Part shown: piece after piece, positions 38,401-47,125 of the stretch
Position numbering within the stretch: position 1 is the first letter of the stretch
Layout of the letters: every line of letters starts with the position of its first letter
Assembly (NCBI RefSeq): GCF_003113895.1
Contig: NZ_BDUD01000001.1
Location: forward strand, 5,762,516 to 5,826,515
Direction of reading: 5' to 3'
Length of the DNA stretch: 64,000 nt
DNA from: Nostoc commune NIES-4072
Lineage (GTDB): Bacteria > Cyanobacteriota > Cyanobacteriia > Cyanobacteriales > Nostocaceae
The notes under the pieces: generated by a model
Database searches by the model: none
What the model saw: only the letters and a program-made list of their open reading frames with translations
Told to the model about the DNA's origin: nothing
Made by a program: the position numbers and the translations under genes

Positions 38401-39232
38401 CACCGCTAACGGCGGATTGGTTGCGATCAATAGTACTGTCAGTTATGGTCGCTGTACCTGTGTTAGATATAGCTCCACCGCGAACGGCTGTATTGTTGGA
38501 AAGTACACTATTATTTAAGTTCAGGGTATTTCCACTATTAACTAAGATACCACCACCATTTTCTGTGCCTGCATTCCCATCGGTAAGGGTAATCGCATCA
38601 ATATTGGCATCTGTTTGAGTTCCAGAGATATTGAAGAGACGGGAGGTATTGTTGCCACTAACGCTTAAATTTTTCGCTCCCGTTCCTTGAATGGTGACAT
38701 CATCGGTAATATTTAATTCCCCAGATGTCAGCACGATCGCATCTGGAAAGGCATCATTATATACAGTCCCAGCAAAGCTCACTGTGTCAGCTCCAGCAAA
38801 AGCGTTGGCATTTTCAATCGCTTGCCTTAATGACCCTTCACCTTTGTCATTGGTGTTAGTTACTACTGTATCGTTACGGCTAATAGTAACAGTTGCTGTA
38901 TTTTTTACGGTATCGATATTATAAGTAGGATTAGCTGCTAAATTAAGTTTAACTGTTTCATTGGCTTCGGCTTGAATGTCATCAATCGCAGTCAGATTAA
39001 TGTCAACAAAGTTTTTTCCATCAGGAATTACTACAGTAACAGCATTTCCAGTGACTGTAACTTTGTTGCCGCTAAGATTGTAGTCATCAAGCGCTGTACT
39101 ACTACTATCAATGTTGAGTTTAATAGTTAAATTGCCAGCCGTGCGATCGCGACTAATACGGTAAGTACCACGATTGCCACTTTCAGTAACAGTGGGAGTC
39201 AGAGAAGTAATTGCAATGTTAGATAATGTCAT
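35462..39232 (-). CDS. Large secreted beta-helix/RTX adhesin-like protein
   Basis: A 1,256-residue protein started at ATG 39232 (the open frame extends seven codons to a TTG). It has two similar halves (about 1-480 and 482-985). Each starts with a Calx-beta-like domain (GTYRISRDRTAGNLTIKLNID, then VIPDGKNFVDINL) and continues with GEGSLRQAIENAN and a beta-helix of short repeats (SNNTA, GGGIYNFGT, IINSTISANQ) ending VDIGAFE. The C-terminal part (about 1105-1165) has RTX calcium-binding nonapeptides (GGAGNDILVGGAGNDTLTGG) and a type I secretion-type tail. No N-terminal signal. Probably exported by a TolC-type pathway and surface-located. The gene's role is unknown. Confidence 0.85.
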   Translation of the reverse strand: MTLSNIAITSLTPTVTESGNRGTYRISRDRTAGNLTIKLNIDSSSTALDDYNLSGNKVTVTGNAVTVVIPDGKNFVDINLTAIDDIQAEANETVKLNLAANPTYNIDTVKNTATVTISRNDTVVTNTNDKGEGSLRQAIENANAFAGADTVSFAGTVYNDAFPDAIVLTSGELNITDDVTIQGTGAKNLSVSGNNTSRLFNISGTQTDANIDAITLTDGNAGTENGGGILVNSGNTLNLNNSVLSNNTAVRGGAISNTGTATITDSTIDRNQSAVSGGGIYNFGTITLSDSTLSNNLANANGGALTTVNTANIINSTISANQANSSGGGVTNSGLLIISNSTIANNTADADNDSAGDGGGIFRLGGTVTASNTIIANNKDLGGEAPDVFGNITGNANNLIGTTAGASGTIGTGSDIVNPNPGLAPLANNGGTTQTQALLATSPAVNAGNNAFIPNGVTTDQRGTAFDRSKFGTVDIGAFEVQEPIVSLSAVSPIATETGIAGTYRVNRIGTASNLTVKLTIDSSSASVNDYTLSGGNIKVSGNTLSVVIPDGQSFVDINLAAINDLAAEADESLKLNLAPDAGYSIDTTNPTATVTIARNDTTVTNINDRGEGSLRQAIENANIFAGANTVDFDTTGKFATAQTITLTSGQLRITDDVTISGTGAEQLTVSGNNANRVLSISGTGTDAKIDGLTIANGNAGTGDGGGILVNQNSNLVLTNSAVEGNRGNLGGGINILGTATVINSILSNNQGDAGGGILNSGTATVINTTLSGNQARVFGGGGFGNLGTATLINNTITNNTVVANFNSTFGGGIENFFGGTLAVKNTIIAGNINNNNQAADVSTDSDIAGNANNLIGTTAGASGTIGTGSDITFAEAGITNINQVVNPILQNNGGTTATYALVPTSIAINAGNNANLSADTTDLDGDGNTTESIPFDQRGTDFNRFKFATVDIGAYESDTVSSGGGQKEFIVPRGEGSHTILNFGGVGRGSNPSAATIAEVDTIKFQGTGLTARNLLLTQSGKNLEVTFEGVAKTDTKVTLQNFALENLDNLSTSTGNLLFDGQTSISDNFDVINADSTQTGILERNTVTFFNDFSNNIKGLENSNDVINGQGGNDIIDGRSGDDLLRGDLGNDTLIGGAGNDILVGGAGNDTLTGGTGFDQFIYQAFSDKGTSGDTITDFNSSQDKLVLTNLFDSLSYGGSNPITDSYLRFVSSGVNTQVQIDTDGITSTQGFRLLVNLNNVSANSLVIGSNVLV

Positions 39233-40008
39233 ATTTGGCTGTCTTTTTCTCAAAAATTAGAATGTGTTTATTGAAAGTAAAGAAGACGTTTGAAAATTCA
39301 AACCCATTAACAAATTTTGCCTAGTTCTGAACGGTTCAAACCGAGGCTTAAACTTCTTTGAAAACGCAAAATTTCAAAATAATTAAACAGTTTTGAATTT
39401 AAAAAATAGGAAATAGCGAAAGTTATTTATCGCTTTAGTAGTTACACAGTATTCAAGCTGAATTCTTACCTTTACGTCGCCCTTTTCCTCCTTTTCAGGT
39501 TTTAGCAAAAGTATTGACTGTTAAACTTAATTGCTTAACCAAAACCTGAATTTGTGAATTTACTGTGTACTTTGCATCAATTTACAGCCTATCAACAGGA
39601 TAATCAAGGGTTTATATAAAACATCCTACTTTTCTTACTTTTCCTACTTTTTTGAATAAGTCTTGCTGTGGTTAAATGTATGATAAGTAGGGGCTTTTGT
39701 TCTAATATGGGCTACCACAAGTTATTACAAGCCCAATATATCAAAAGATAAAAAATTATGATATTAATTGTATGTTGGGTTGCGCTTTATTCGCCTATAT
39801 TTCGCCCATATATAGCCTTTTCCAAGCAACTGAGGTACACTCAAATCTTACCCACCAAGATTAATAGCTTTAAAAACGTACCTCACTAGGCCGGGAAACG
39901 CTGTATATATAAATAAGTAGAGACGCAATTATCTATCATTGCGCCTCCAAAAACCGACTATTTAGCATTATTAGGTGTCATTGAACCCAGCAAAAGAATA
40001 GTTATTAA
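39233..40008. other. Non-coding region upstream of the RTX gene
   Basis: About 775 bp without a credible gene. It contains an inverted pair TTCAGGTTTT (39494-39503) and AAAACCTGAA (39541-39550), 37 bp apart. Otherwise it is AT-rich. It should hold the promoter of the RTX gene; none was assigned. Confidence 0.45.
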
Positions 40009-40419
40009 TTAAACTATTCCTGGCCCTCTACCGCGTGTATCACTATTTTCGGTCAACTTGCCTTCCTCGTCTTGATTAACTTCTCCGAGTTCTTCAACAC
40101 GTTGGGCGGTATCTTCTGTTGCTGCTTTGCGTGCATCACCCGGTTCTTCGTAATACATTTCCGGTTCAACAGCATAGTTGTTTAACAAACCTTCTTTGTC
40201 CACAGTGTATCCGTCAGTGGTGCGTACACTTCCCGGATCGGTTTGATCATCGGTAGGTGCATCTGCTTCCCTTTCTTCTGTGGGAAGTGTTTTGTACGTA
40301 GTTCCTTCTCTTTCCATTCGAGCAGCTGTTTCAGCTGGGATAATACCGCGATCGTATGTATCTACTTCAGCTCTATCAGATGAATCTATATCTCTCTTAA
40401 CTGCTTCATTATTAGCCAT
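40009..40419 (-). CDS. Acidic, disordered hypothetical protein
   Basis: A 136-residue hydrophilic protein, rich in Glu, Asp, Thr and Arg and almost free of long hydrophobic runs. Segments such as GIIPAETAARMEREGTTYKT and DPGSVRTTDGYTVDKEG look conserved-protein-like, and the tail ENSDTRGRGPG is flexible. No known domain is recognised. Composition resembles stress-related hydrophilins. It sits at the edge of a run of stress/envelope-type genes in the same orientation. Function unknown. Confidence 0.7.
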   Translation of the reverse strand: MANNEAVKRDIDSSDRAEVDTYDRGIIPAETAARMEREGTTYKTLPTEEREADAPTDDQTDPGSVRTTDGYTVDKEGLLNNYAVEPEMYYEEPGDARKAATEDTAQRVEELGEVNQDEEGKLTENSDTRGRGPGIV

Positions 40420-40850
40420 AATTTATGTCCTCGTTAAAGAATCTATTAAATAACCTCAAAGCCTAGATTAGGTTGTTTTTCATCTTTGTTCTACTATCTT
40501 TAGAAGTGATTTAAAATTAAATTTAATGTTATGGTCTCTATCTTTTGATGTATCCAAAAGACTAATCTGAAGTCCGGCTCAATAAATGTAATTTCCGTTC
40601 ATCATATAAAACAAGCGTTTTAGCTGAAGTTGACACTGACAGCAATAAACATTCTCGTGTCTCCACTGCGTTCTGTATCCGAAATAAGATAGTTACAAAA
40701 TTCCCGACTTGTCCAAGAAGTCGGGAATGTGAACATTTAGACTGTATATATTTAATTAGCGAAGACACAGACTAGCCTACTAATTCTTAAACAAATAGCT
40801 AAAGATAGGCAAACCTACGCCACAATTTGCTATTTTAATGCTTGGGAAAT
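40420..40850. other. Spacer with hairpin
   Basis: No gene called. A perfect 10-bp hairpin TTCCCGACTT-gtccaag-AAGTCGGGAA lies at 40701-40727, downstream of the CAAD gene; it may be its terminator, with a T-rich stretch following on the minus strand. The short minus-strand frame at 40562-40768 has no ribosome binding site or domain. Confidence 0.5.
40701..40727 (-). terminator. Probable terminator of the CAAD-domain gene
   Basis: Ten-base perfect stem with 7-nt loop; the minus-strand continuation is ATTTTGTAACT, only moderately U-rich. It lies 124 bp downstream of the CAAD gene's stop. Confidence 0.5.
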
Positions 40851-41285
40851 TTACTCGCCCACAAATTGGTTTTTCAGTGATTGAATTTCATCGGCTAATT
40901 CTTGCCGGGTTGAAGCCTTTAGTAGATAACGAGAAATAAACCAAGTGGCATAACTAATTCCAACTAACTCAAAGAGTGGTGATAGTAATGGAATATCATT
41001 GATTGCATCCAGTACAGCTAGTACTATCTTGGCTGTAACAATTGCCGCTAAAATCAAACCAACTGTTGTTAAAGGCTGCTTATAGTTACTAAAAAAGCTA
41101 CCTAAGTATTCGGGCAATTGCGCCAAAAATTGAGATACTTGTCTGCTAATTTGCTGCCATTGAGATTCTGGTTCAGTTGCTGGCGGTAACTTTGGTAAGT
41201 TTTCAGTATCTGTACCCTCTATTGCTAGCGTGCCTTGTGAGAAGGAGGCATTTATCGATTCACGTTGCTGTTGTTCGGTTTCCAT
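40851..41285 (-). CDS. CAAD-domain thylakoid membrane protein
   Basis: A 144-residue protein with a soluble N terminus (about 70 residues) and a CAAD domain (about 75-144). CAAD was first recognised as a domain appended to cyanobacterial aminoacyl-tRNA synthetases that anchors them to thylakoids. Two hydrophobic helices are visible: LTTVGLILAAIVTAKIVLAVLDAI and LSPLFELVGISYATWFISRYLL, followed by the amphipathic TRQELADEIQSLKNQ. Free-standing CAAD proteins like this one are common in cyanobacteria and are linked to thylakoid shape; the exact role is unsettled. Confidence 0.88.
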   Translation of the reverse strand: METEQQQRESINASFSQGTLAIEGTDTENLPKLPPATEPESQWQQISRQVSQFLAQLPEYLGSFFSNYKQPLTTVGLILAAIVTAKIVLAVLDAINDIPLLSPLFELVGISYATWFISRYLLKASTRQELADEIQSLKNQFVGE

Positions 41286-41472
41286 AATTTATTTTTCTGT
41301 AAGTACAAAGAGCTTGTATAACTTAACTGAGTATCAATAAATATAATTATTCAGGTCATTAGTTGTCAATTCTTAGTAGTCAGGAATAACTATAACTGAC
41401 CACTAAGACTGAGCAGGAGCATTTCAATTTATTTTTGCCTACCCACTCAATTGAATTTGTTGTTAGCTAGCT

Positions 41473-41934
41473 TTATTGTTTTGGTGGATTAACAGTTGCT
41501 TTAACAACTACACTTTTGACACCTTTAATTTGTTTAGATAAAGTTTCAATCTTAGCCAACTCCTGCTGATTGTTTACAGTTCCTCCAACCGTGACAATCC
41601 CATCTTTTGTTGCCTCAACTGTTAGTTGACCCTTAGGGATGTTAGCTTCTAACTTGGAGCGAACTTCACTTGCTAAGTCGCCTGTAGCTCTTTGTGCATC
41701 GCCACCAGTTGTATTATTGCGCTGTTCGCGGGCACGGATATCAGAATTAAGTTGGTCTCTGCGAACCTTACTTTGAGCGTCTTGTTGAGAAGCTTGTGTT
41801 GTTTGTACAGTCGGTGATTGTGGAGCTTCGTTAGGATTACTGGGTGCAGATTCACTTGTTTTAGAAGCGTTATCACAAGCAGCAACACCAAAAATTAAAA
41901 GTGAACTAATTAAGAAGGGGGTTAGCTTTTGCAT
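41473..41934 (-). CDS. BON-domain lipoprotein
   Basis: A 153-residue lipoprotein: signal peptide ending in the lipobox GVAAC (Cys20), a Ser/Gln-rich linker, and a BON domain at about residues 85-150 (LASEVRSKLEANIPKGQLTVEATKDGIVTVGGTVNNQQELAKIETLSKQIKGVKSV). BON domains bind phospholipids and stabilise the envelope, e.g. OsmY. The gene lies in a cluster of stress-type genes in the same orientation. An envelope-protection role is likely by family, not proven. Confidence 0.9.
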   Translation of the reverse strand: MQKLTPFLISSLLIFGVAACDNASKTSESAPSNPNEAPQSPTVQTTQASQQDAQSKVRRDQLNSDIRAREQRNNTTGGDAQRATGDLASEVRSKLEANIPKGQLTVEATKDGIVTVGGTVNNQQELAKIETLSKQIKGVKSVVVKATVNPPKQ

Positions 41935-42085
41935 AGGTTTAATTCTGAATCGGAAAGTGAAACTTGTCGAATGTGTGGATATTCACAGCAGAAGTAAGGA
42001 GCAAGTTTCTTAAGTTAGGAGCAAAGGTTTTATGTTCTTGCTCCTTAAATTAGAGAAAATTAGTGTGAATGACAACTACCTGCGG

Positions 42086-43366
42086 TTAGAGTGTTTCATC
42101 ACGACGGTCAACAATGATTACAGGAGGCTCGTCTCCATGAAGACCTGTTGAATAATTGGTGCGATCGCTATTCACAACTCCTGTATCGTAATTTGTTCCT
42201 CGATCTAAACCTGGGCGATATTCACCTAAATCAGTGCCATCATAGATAGCAAATTCTTCAATGCCTCTATGTCGGAGAATCGTTTCAGCTTCGCGGATTT
42301 CAGCTTCGGTACCATCAATAATTAGCAAGTAGTCGCCTCTTTGAAAGCGATCGCTATATACTCGCGCCCTATCTTCAGGAATTCCCAAGCCAACGAGTCC
42401 CCCAACAATACCGCCAGCTGCTGCACCAATCGCACCGCCAGCTACTGTTGAGGCTATAGCAGTCGCTGCTGCACCACCTGCAATTACAGGCCCGATTCCA
42501 GGAATTGCTAAAGTTCCAAGACCAACTAATAAGCCTGTCAAGCCGCCTACAATTCCGCCTGTAGCTGCTCCAGCTTTTACACCTTCGTCTGCTTTATTAC
42601 CTGTGCCGACATTTTTATCTACATCTACACCACCGATCCCATGACCGTTTGTATCCTTGGCTATGATGGAGACTCTACTTAAAGGAAAACCTGCATCTCG
42701 TAATTCTGTAATTGCTGCCTCTGCATCTCGGCGATGAGAAAACACTCCAATCGCGCGTTTGGCAACACCACTATGAGCCACATTAGATGTTGGAGCGACA
42801 TAACCAGCATTTGTATTTATACCATCTGGGTTGTCATAAATGCCAAACTCTTCGACACCACCCTGATGTAAAATTGCTTCTGCTCTGGCGATTTCTGTAT
42901 CTGTGCCATCTATAATGACTAAATAGTGTCCCCGTCTGACGCGTTCATCGTAAACTCTGGCTCGTTCTTCGGGAATTCCTAAACCAACTAATGCACCAAG
43001 CAAACTACCAGCTACTGCACCAATACCAGCGCCAGCGAGAGTAGTAGCTAAAGTTGTTGCTGCGGCTCCAGCCAGCATAATTGGCCCAATTCCAGGAATT
43101 GCCAAAGTACCAAGACCGACTAATAAGCCAGTCAATCCGCCCAACGCGCCGCCTGTAGCTGCTCCGACTCTAGCGCCATCGTCAGATTTATCACCGACGC
43201 GATCGCTTACTTCAGCCCCAGAAATATCATCTCTGTCTCCATCTTGCGTGATGACAGAGACTCTGTTCATGTCAAAACCAACTTTTTTTAATTCATGTAG
43301 GGCATGTTCAACATCTCGACGATGAGAGAATACACCTACACCACGTTTATCTACACCTACAACCAT
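42086..43366 (-). CDS. Duplicated YflT-like general stress protein
   Basis: A 426-residue protein made of two similar halves (about 5-185 and 200-380). Each half starts with a YflT/GS17M-type domain (VGVFSHRRDVEHALHELKKVGFDMNRVSVI). A glycine-rich hydrophobic segment (GALGGLTGLLVGLGTLAIPGIGP then GAVAGSLLGALVGLG) follows, then PEERARVYDERVRRGHYLVIIDGTD. The glycine-zipper segments should insert in a membrane. GAGGAG-type ribosome binding site before ATG. The family is induced by heat, salt or oxidative stress in other bacteria; function at protein level is unknown. A pure tandem duplication. Confidence 0.88.
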   Translation of the reverse strand: MVVGVDKRGVGVFSHRRDVEHALHELKKVGFDMNRVSVITQDGDRDDISGAEVSDRVGDKSDDGARVGAATGGALGGLTGLLVGLGTLAIPGIGPIMLAGAAATTLATTLAGAGIGAVAGSLLGALVGLGIPEERARVYDERVRRGHYLVIIDGTDTEIARAEAILHQGGVEEFGIYDNPDGINTNAGYVAPTSNVAHSGVAKRAIGVFSHRRDAEAAITELRDAGFPLSRVSIIAKDTNGHGIGGVDVDKNVGTGNKADEGVKAGAATGGIVGGLTGLLVGLGTLAIPGIGPVIAGGAAATAIASTVAGGAIGAAAGGIVGGLVGLGIPEDRARVYSDRFQRGDYLLIIDGTEAEIREAETILRHRGIEEFAIYDGTDLGEYRPGLDRGTNYDTGVVNSDRTNYSTGLHGDEPPVIIVDRRDETL

Positions 43367-43936
43367 TATTCTTTCTCCTCAGCAAAAATCAATTATTCAC
43401 TAAATTTATTGCTCCTAATGACCTTATTAATACATGTTTTTATTTAGATTTCATCAATCGCTTGGAAGAAATTTTATCTCTATCATTAGACATACGTGGT
43501 TTTATCTAAAGATAGCAACAAATTTTAATAATCAAATAAACTATGCCTGATGAAAATTAGATATTGATTACTTAATTTATCAAAACAATCTTTAAAATAT
43601 TAGTTTTAAAATTAGTTAAATTTTTGTTATAAACCTATCTGTTAAACGTAATTTTTAATAAAAACATATAGCTATGTATTAGTTGAAAGTTTTGGAGCAA
43701 AGTTCTACTAGTACTAAACGGATTGGATTTGGTCAAACAAATTAATATAAAATTACCAAACTTTACATTATTTTCTTTAGATAAAAATTAATAAAAACAT
43801 TTTTTTTTCTAAGATACGACTTTTGGCAAGCAAGCTTCTTACCTAAGAAAGTGTCAATTTATATAACTGGCAAGTAAATTGAGAAGTAAGCCATTTTATC
43901 AATGGTTATTTAATTGACTGTAAGTGAGAAAATACT
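43367..43936. other. Divergent AT-rich promoter region
   Basis: About 570 bp between two divergently transcribed genes, very AT-rich, with no open frame of interest. It must contain both promoters. No repeat or RNA gene was seen. Confidence 0.5.
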
Positions 43937-46900
43937 ATGTTTCAAGGTGTTTTAACTATTTGGGCATCAAACTGGCTATCTCTTGGATTAGCACCAATAA
44001 TAGCTCAGGAATCACTAACTCCGGAAGAAGCATCAGTTCTTTTTTCTGGACCTAAATTCTTGGTAGCATTGCTGGCTGGAGTCTTAATGGCATTTGCCTT
44101 TCAATTATTATTGACTAATTTTTCAGTCGCTGTCGGAATTTCATCTTGGGAAATTGACTCAGATTCTGATGATGAGTCAGAAAGTTTGGGTAGTAAAATT
44201 CGTTCAGTTCAGACCAAAATAGGTGTCTGGGCGTTGCTAACCGTTAGTATTGCATTATTTATTGCTTCTTTTCTGGCAGTAAAACTTAGCTTAATCGAAA
44301 GTGAATTTCTAGGTGCAATTATCGGTGTAGTCATCTGGGCTACCTATTTCTCACTGGTAATTTGGTTCGGTTCATCAGCAGTGGGTTCTTTTATTGGTTC
44401 TATCGCTAGTACTGTCACTTCTGGTTTTCAAACTCTGATGGGTACAGCAACTGCTGGCATCAGTGCTAATACTGCGAAAAAACAGTTAGTTTCTACTGCT
44501 GAAGATATTACAGCCGCAGTTCGGCGAGAATTAACTTCAGGCTTTAATCCTGAAGATATTAGAAATACACTCCAAAGTTCTTTAGGTTCTCTGCAATTAC
44601 CAAAGCTTGATATCACAGAAATTCGCAACCAATTTGACCAACTTTTGAAAGATACAGATTTGCAATCTGTTGCTAATAGTGACCTATTGCGAAATATCAA
44701 TCGTCAAACATTTGTTGATCTAATTAGCAGTCGCACAGATTTATCTCAAGAAGAGATTAATCGTATTGCCGACCAATTTCAAGGTGCTTGGCAACAAGCT
44801 TTGAATCGGAGCAATCCCACAGAACAAGTAATTAATTTGCTTAAGTCTGCTACTCCCGAAGAATTGAATTCAGAGCAATTAGGTGAACGTCTTCAAGAAC
44901 TGGTTACAGTCGGAGGTGGGAATGGTAAGCAAACTAATGGTGTAATAAAGCAAGCTATTCAATATGGCTTGAGTGCAGCTGCACCAGTAGTTATGGAGCG
45001 GGTCAACCTTTCCAATATCGATGTGAACAAAATTACTAATCAGTTGCAAAAACTGAAAGAAAAAGTTCAAGATGTCGATGTTAATCAAATAACGGAACAA
45101 TTACAAAAGTTCAGAGATGAAGCAACTGAACAAGTATCTGCAAGGTTGCCGATATCTCCTGAAAATACAATTAAAGCGGATGTAGAAGACTACATATTGA
45201 ATTCCTTCCCTTGGCATTTTAACCGCATTACCCTAAGAGATGAATTTAAAGAACTCATCTATGACGTTAATGCAGACCCGACAACTGTGAGACGAGAGTT
45301 GGAAGAATTGAATCTAGAATATTTCGCCAACTTGCTGAAGCAGCGAGGTGATATCAGTGAAGCTAGAGTGAAAGAAATTTCCGAACAAATGGAAAGCGAT
45401 CGCTCGGAAGTTTTAGAAACTGTAAAACAGGCTCAAGCGCGAGAAAAAGGGCAAGATTTCCGCAGCCGCATTGAAGATTATTTGCGTTCGACGGAGAAAG
45501 AACAACTCAACCCTGAAGGTATTGAACGAGACTTTGCCAGATTGGTAGAAAATCCAGAAGCTGGGTTTGAAGATTTAAGTAGCCGCTTCGGGCAATTTGA
45601 CCGCGATACTTATGTACAATTGCTCCAACAGCGTCAAGATATCAACGAAGAGGAAGCTAATAATATTGTTAGTCAACTCGAAAGCAACCGCGATAATTTT
45701 TTAAATCGTGCAAGAGAACTGCAAGAACAAGCAAAAGCTAGAGCCGATGAACTACGCCAAAGAGTTGAAGACTATCTCCGAAATACTAACAAGGACGAAC
45801 TTAATCCCGAAAGTATTAAACGTGAGTTTCAACTTTTACTAGACGATCCCCAAGCTGGAATTAGCCAATTGACTTCGCGCTTATCGCAATTTGACCGGGA
45901 TACACTAGTACAATTGCTCAGTCAGCGTCAGGATTTGAGCGAAGAACAGATAAACCAAACTCTCGATCAGATTGAAGCAGTTCGAGATAGTATTTTGCAA
46001 GTACCGCAGCAGGCGAGAGAACAGTACGAAAAAACGACAAAAGCAATCGCTGAATATCTCCGCAATACTAACTTAGAAGAACTTGATCCCGAAGGAATCA
46101 GGAGCGATTTAGAAAAATTACTCGATGATCCCAAAGCCGGAGCCTTAGCACTGCGCGATCGCTTATCTCATGTTGATCGAGAAACCTTAGTTAAACTTGT
46201 AAGTCAACGGGGAGACTTGAGCCAAGAGCAAGTTAATCAAATTATTGATCAAGCACAAGATGCGATCGCTAATATTGTGAGAGCGCCACGACGTTTAGCC
46301 AAACGTACTGCTCAACAAGCTTTAGATTTTGAAGCCAATCTCGAAGAATATCTGCGTAACACGAACAAAGAAGAACTCAACCCAGAAGCAATTAAACGCG
46401 ATTTGCAATTGCTGCTGTCTTCTCCCCGCGCTGGAATTGGCAGTTTAAGCGATCGCGCCTCGAAAATTGACCGTTCCACAATTGTGGCCCTGTTATCCCA
46501 ACGGGAAGATATCTCAGAAGAAGAAGCTAACCGGATTGTGGATCAAATTGAGTCAGTTCGCACTTCCATTGTTGAACAATTCCAGCAAATCCAGCAAAGG
46601 GTGCAATCAGTACTTGATGGAGTTTTTGCTAAAGTTCGTAACTATCTCAACTCCCTGGATCGTTTTGAACTCAACTATGAAGGGATTAAGCAAGACTTTG
46701 CGAAAGTATTCGACGATCCCCAAGCTGGATTTGAAGCATTACGCGATCGCCTCAGTCAATTTGATCGTGACACCTTAGTTGCTGTCATCAGTTCTCGTGA
46801 GGATATTTCCCAAGAGAATGCAAACAGAATCATCGACCAAATAGAAGCGGCGCGGGATAGCGTACTACAACGAGCCGAACGCATTCAACAAGAAACACAA

Positions 46901-47065
46901 AAACGCCTGAAAGCGATCCAACAACAAGCTAAAAAGCAAGCTCAAGAAACCAAAAAAACCGTTGCAAATGCTGCTTGGTGGTTATTTGGTACAGCATTGA
47001 CTTCCCTTGCAGCCAGTGCGATCGCTGGAGCAGTGGCCGTTACGGGGTTACCTCTACCTCGTTAA
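43937..47065 (+). CDS. Membrane-anchored helical repeat protein, unknown function
   Basis: A 1,042-residue protein. The N-terminal 160 residues contain three to four hydrophobic helices (FLVALLAGVLMAFAFQLLL, IGVWALLTVSIALFIASFLAV, FLGAIIGVVIWATYFSLVIWF). The rest is helical and charged, with six roughly 95-100-residue repeats starting near residues 415, 508, 608, 703, 800 and 899. Consensus: (V/I)E(D/E)YLRNTN, ELNPE(G/A)IKRD, DDPQAG, RLSQFDRDTLVQLLSQR and DIS(E/Q)E(E/Q)(A/V)N(R/Q)I(I/V)DQIE. A C-terminal helix (WWLFGTALTSLAASAIAGAVAV) is a last membrane anchor. It should form a long rod tethered at both ends. I recognise no family with a known function. It is followed by a strong terminator. 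Confidence 0.85.
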   Translation: MFQGVLTIWASNWLSLGLAPIIAQESLTPEEASVLFSGPKFLVALLAGVLMAFAFQLLLTNFSVAVGISSWEIDSDSDDESESLGSKIRSVQTKIGVWALLTVSIALFIASFLAVKLSLIESEFLGAIIGVVIWATYFSLVIWFGSSAVGSFIGSIASTVTSGFQTLMGTATAGISANTAKKQLVSTAEDITAAVRRELTSGFNPEDIRNTLQSSLGSLQLPKLDITEIRNQFDQLLKDTDLQSVANSDLLRNINRQTFVDLISSRTDLSQEEINRIADQFQGAWQQALNRSNPTEQVINLLKSATPEELNSEQLGERLQELVTVGGGNGKQTNGVIKQAIQYGLSAAAPVVMERVNLSNIDVNKITNQLQKLKEKVQDVDVNQITEQLQKFRDEATEQVSARLPISPENTIKADVEDYILNSFPWHFNRITLRDEFKELIYDVNADPTTVRRELEELNLEYFANLLKQRGDISEARVKEISEQMESDRSEVLETVKQAQAREKGQDFRSRIEDYLRSTEKEQLNPEGIERDFARLVENPEAGFEDLSSRFGQFDRDTYVQLLQQRQDINEEEANNIVSQLESNRDNFLNRARELQEQAKARADELRQRVEDYLRNTNKDELNPESIKREFQLLLDDPQAGISQLTSRLSQFDRDTLVQLLSQRQDLSEEQINQTLDQIEAVRDSILQVPQQAREQYEKTTKAIAEYLRNTNLEELDPEGIRSDLEKLLDDPKAGALALRDRLSHVDRETLVKLVSQRGDLSQEQVNQIIDQAQDAIANIVRAPRRLAKRTAQQALDFEANLEEYLRNTNKEELNPEAIKRDLQLLLSSPRAGIGSLSDRASKIDRSTIVALLSQREDISEEEANRIVDQIESVRTSIVEQFQQIQQRVQSVLDGVFAKVRNYLNSLDRFELNYEGIKQDFAKVFDDPQAGFEALRDRLSQFDRDTLVAVISSREDISQENANRIIDQIEAARDSVLQRAERIQQETQKRLKAIQQQAKKQAQETKKTVANAAWWLFGTALTSLAASAIAGAVAVTGLPLPR
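45460..46920 (+). repeat. Coding repeat array (about 285-300 bp units)
   Basis: Five of the six protein repeats are recognisable in DNA by a GA(A/T)TATCT-CG(C/T)AA-type start near 45463, 45760, 46045, 46336 and 46632. Unit length varies from about 285 to 300 bp and DNA identity is moderate, so the array is older than the lectin and lipoprotein repeats. Confidence 0.7.
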
Positions 47066-47093
47066 AATATTACCTTCATCAAGAATTTTGAGC

Positions 47094-47125
47094 AAAAAAA
47101 GTGGTAAAGAATGCCACTTTTTTTT
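47094..47125 (+). terminator. Terminator of the 1,042-residue protein gene
   Basis: AAAAAAAGTGG and CCACTTTTTTT arms around a 9-nt loop, followed by further T residues, 28 bp after the stop codon. A classical intrinsic terminator. Confidence 0.85.

Noticed and set aside
36726..38924. Several Pro/Val/Leu-rich plus-strand frames opposite the large RTX gene
   Set aside because: Artefacts of the repetitive beta-helix coding sequence on the other strand.
40562..40768. 68-codon minus-strand frame
   Set aside because: It runs through the TTCCCGACTT hairpin, has no start signal and no protein-like pattern.
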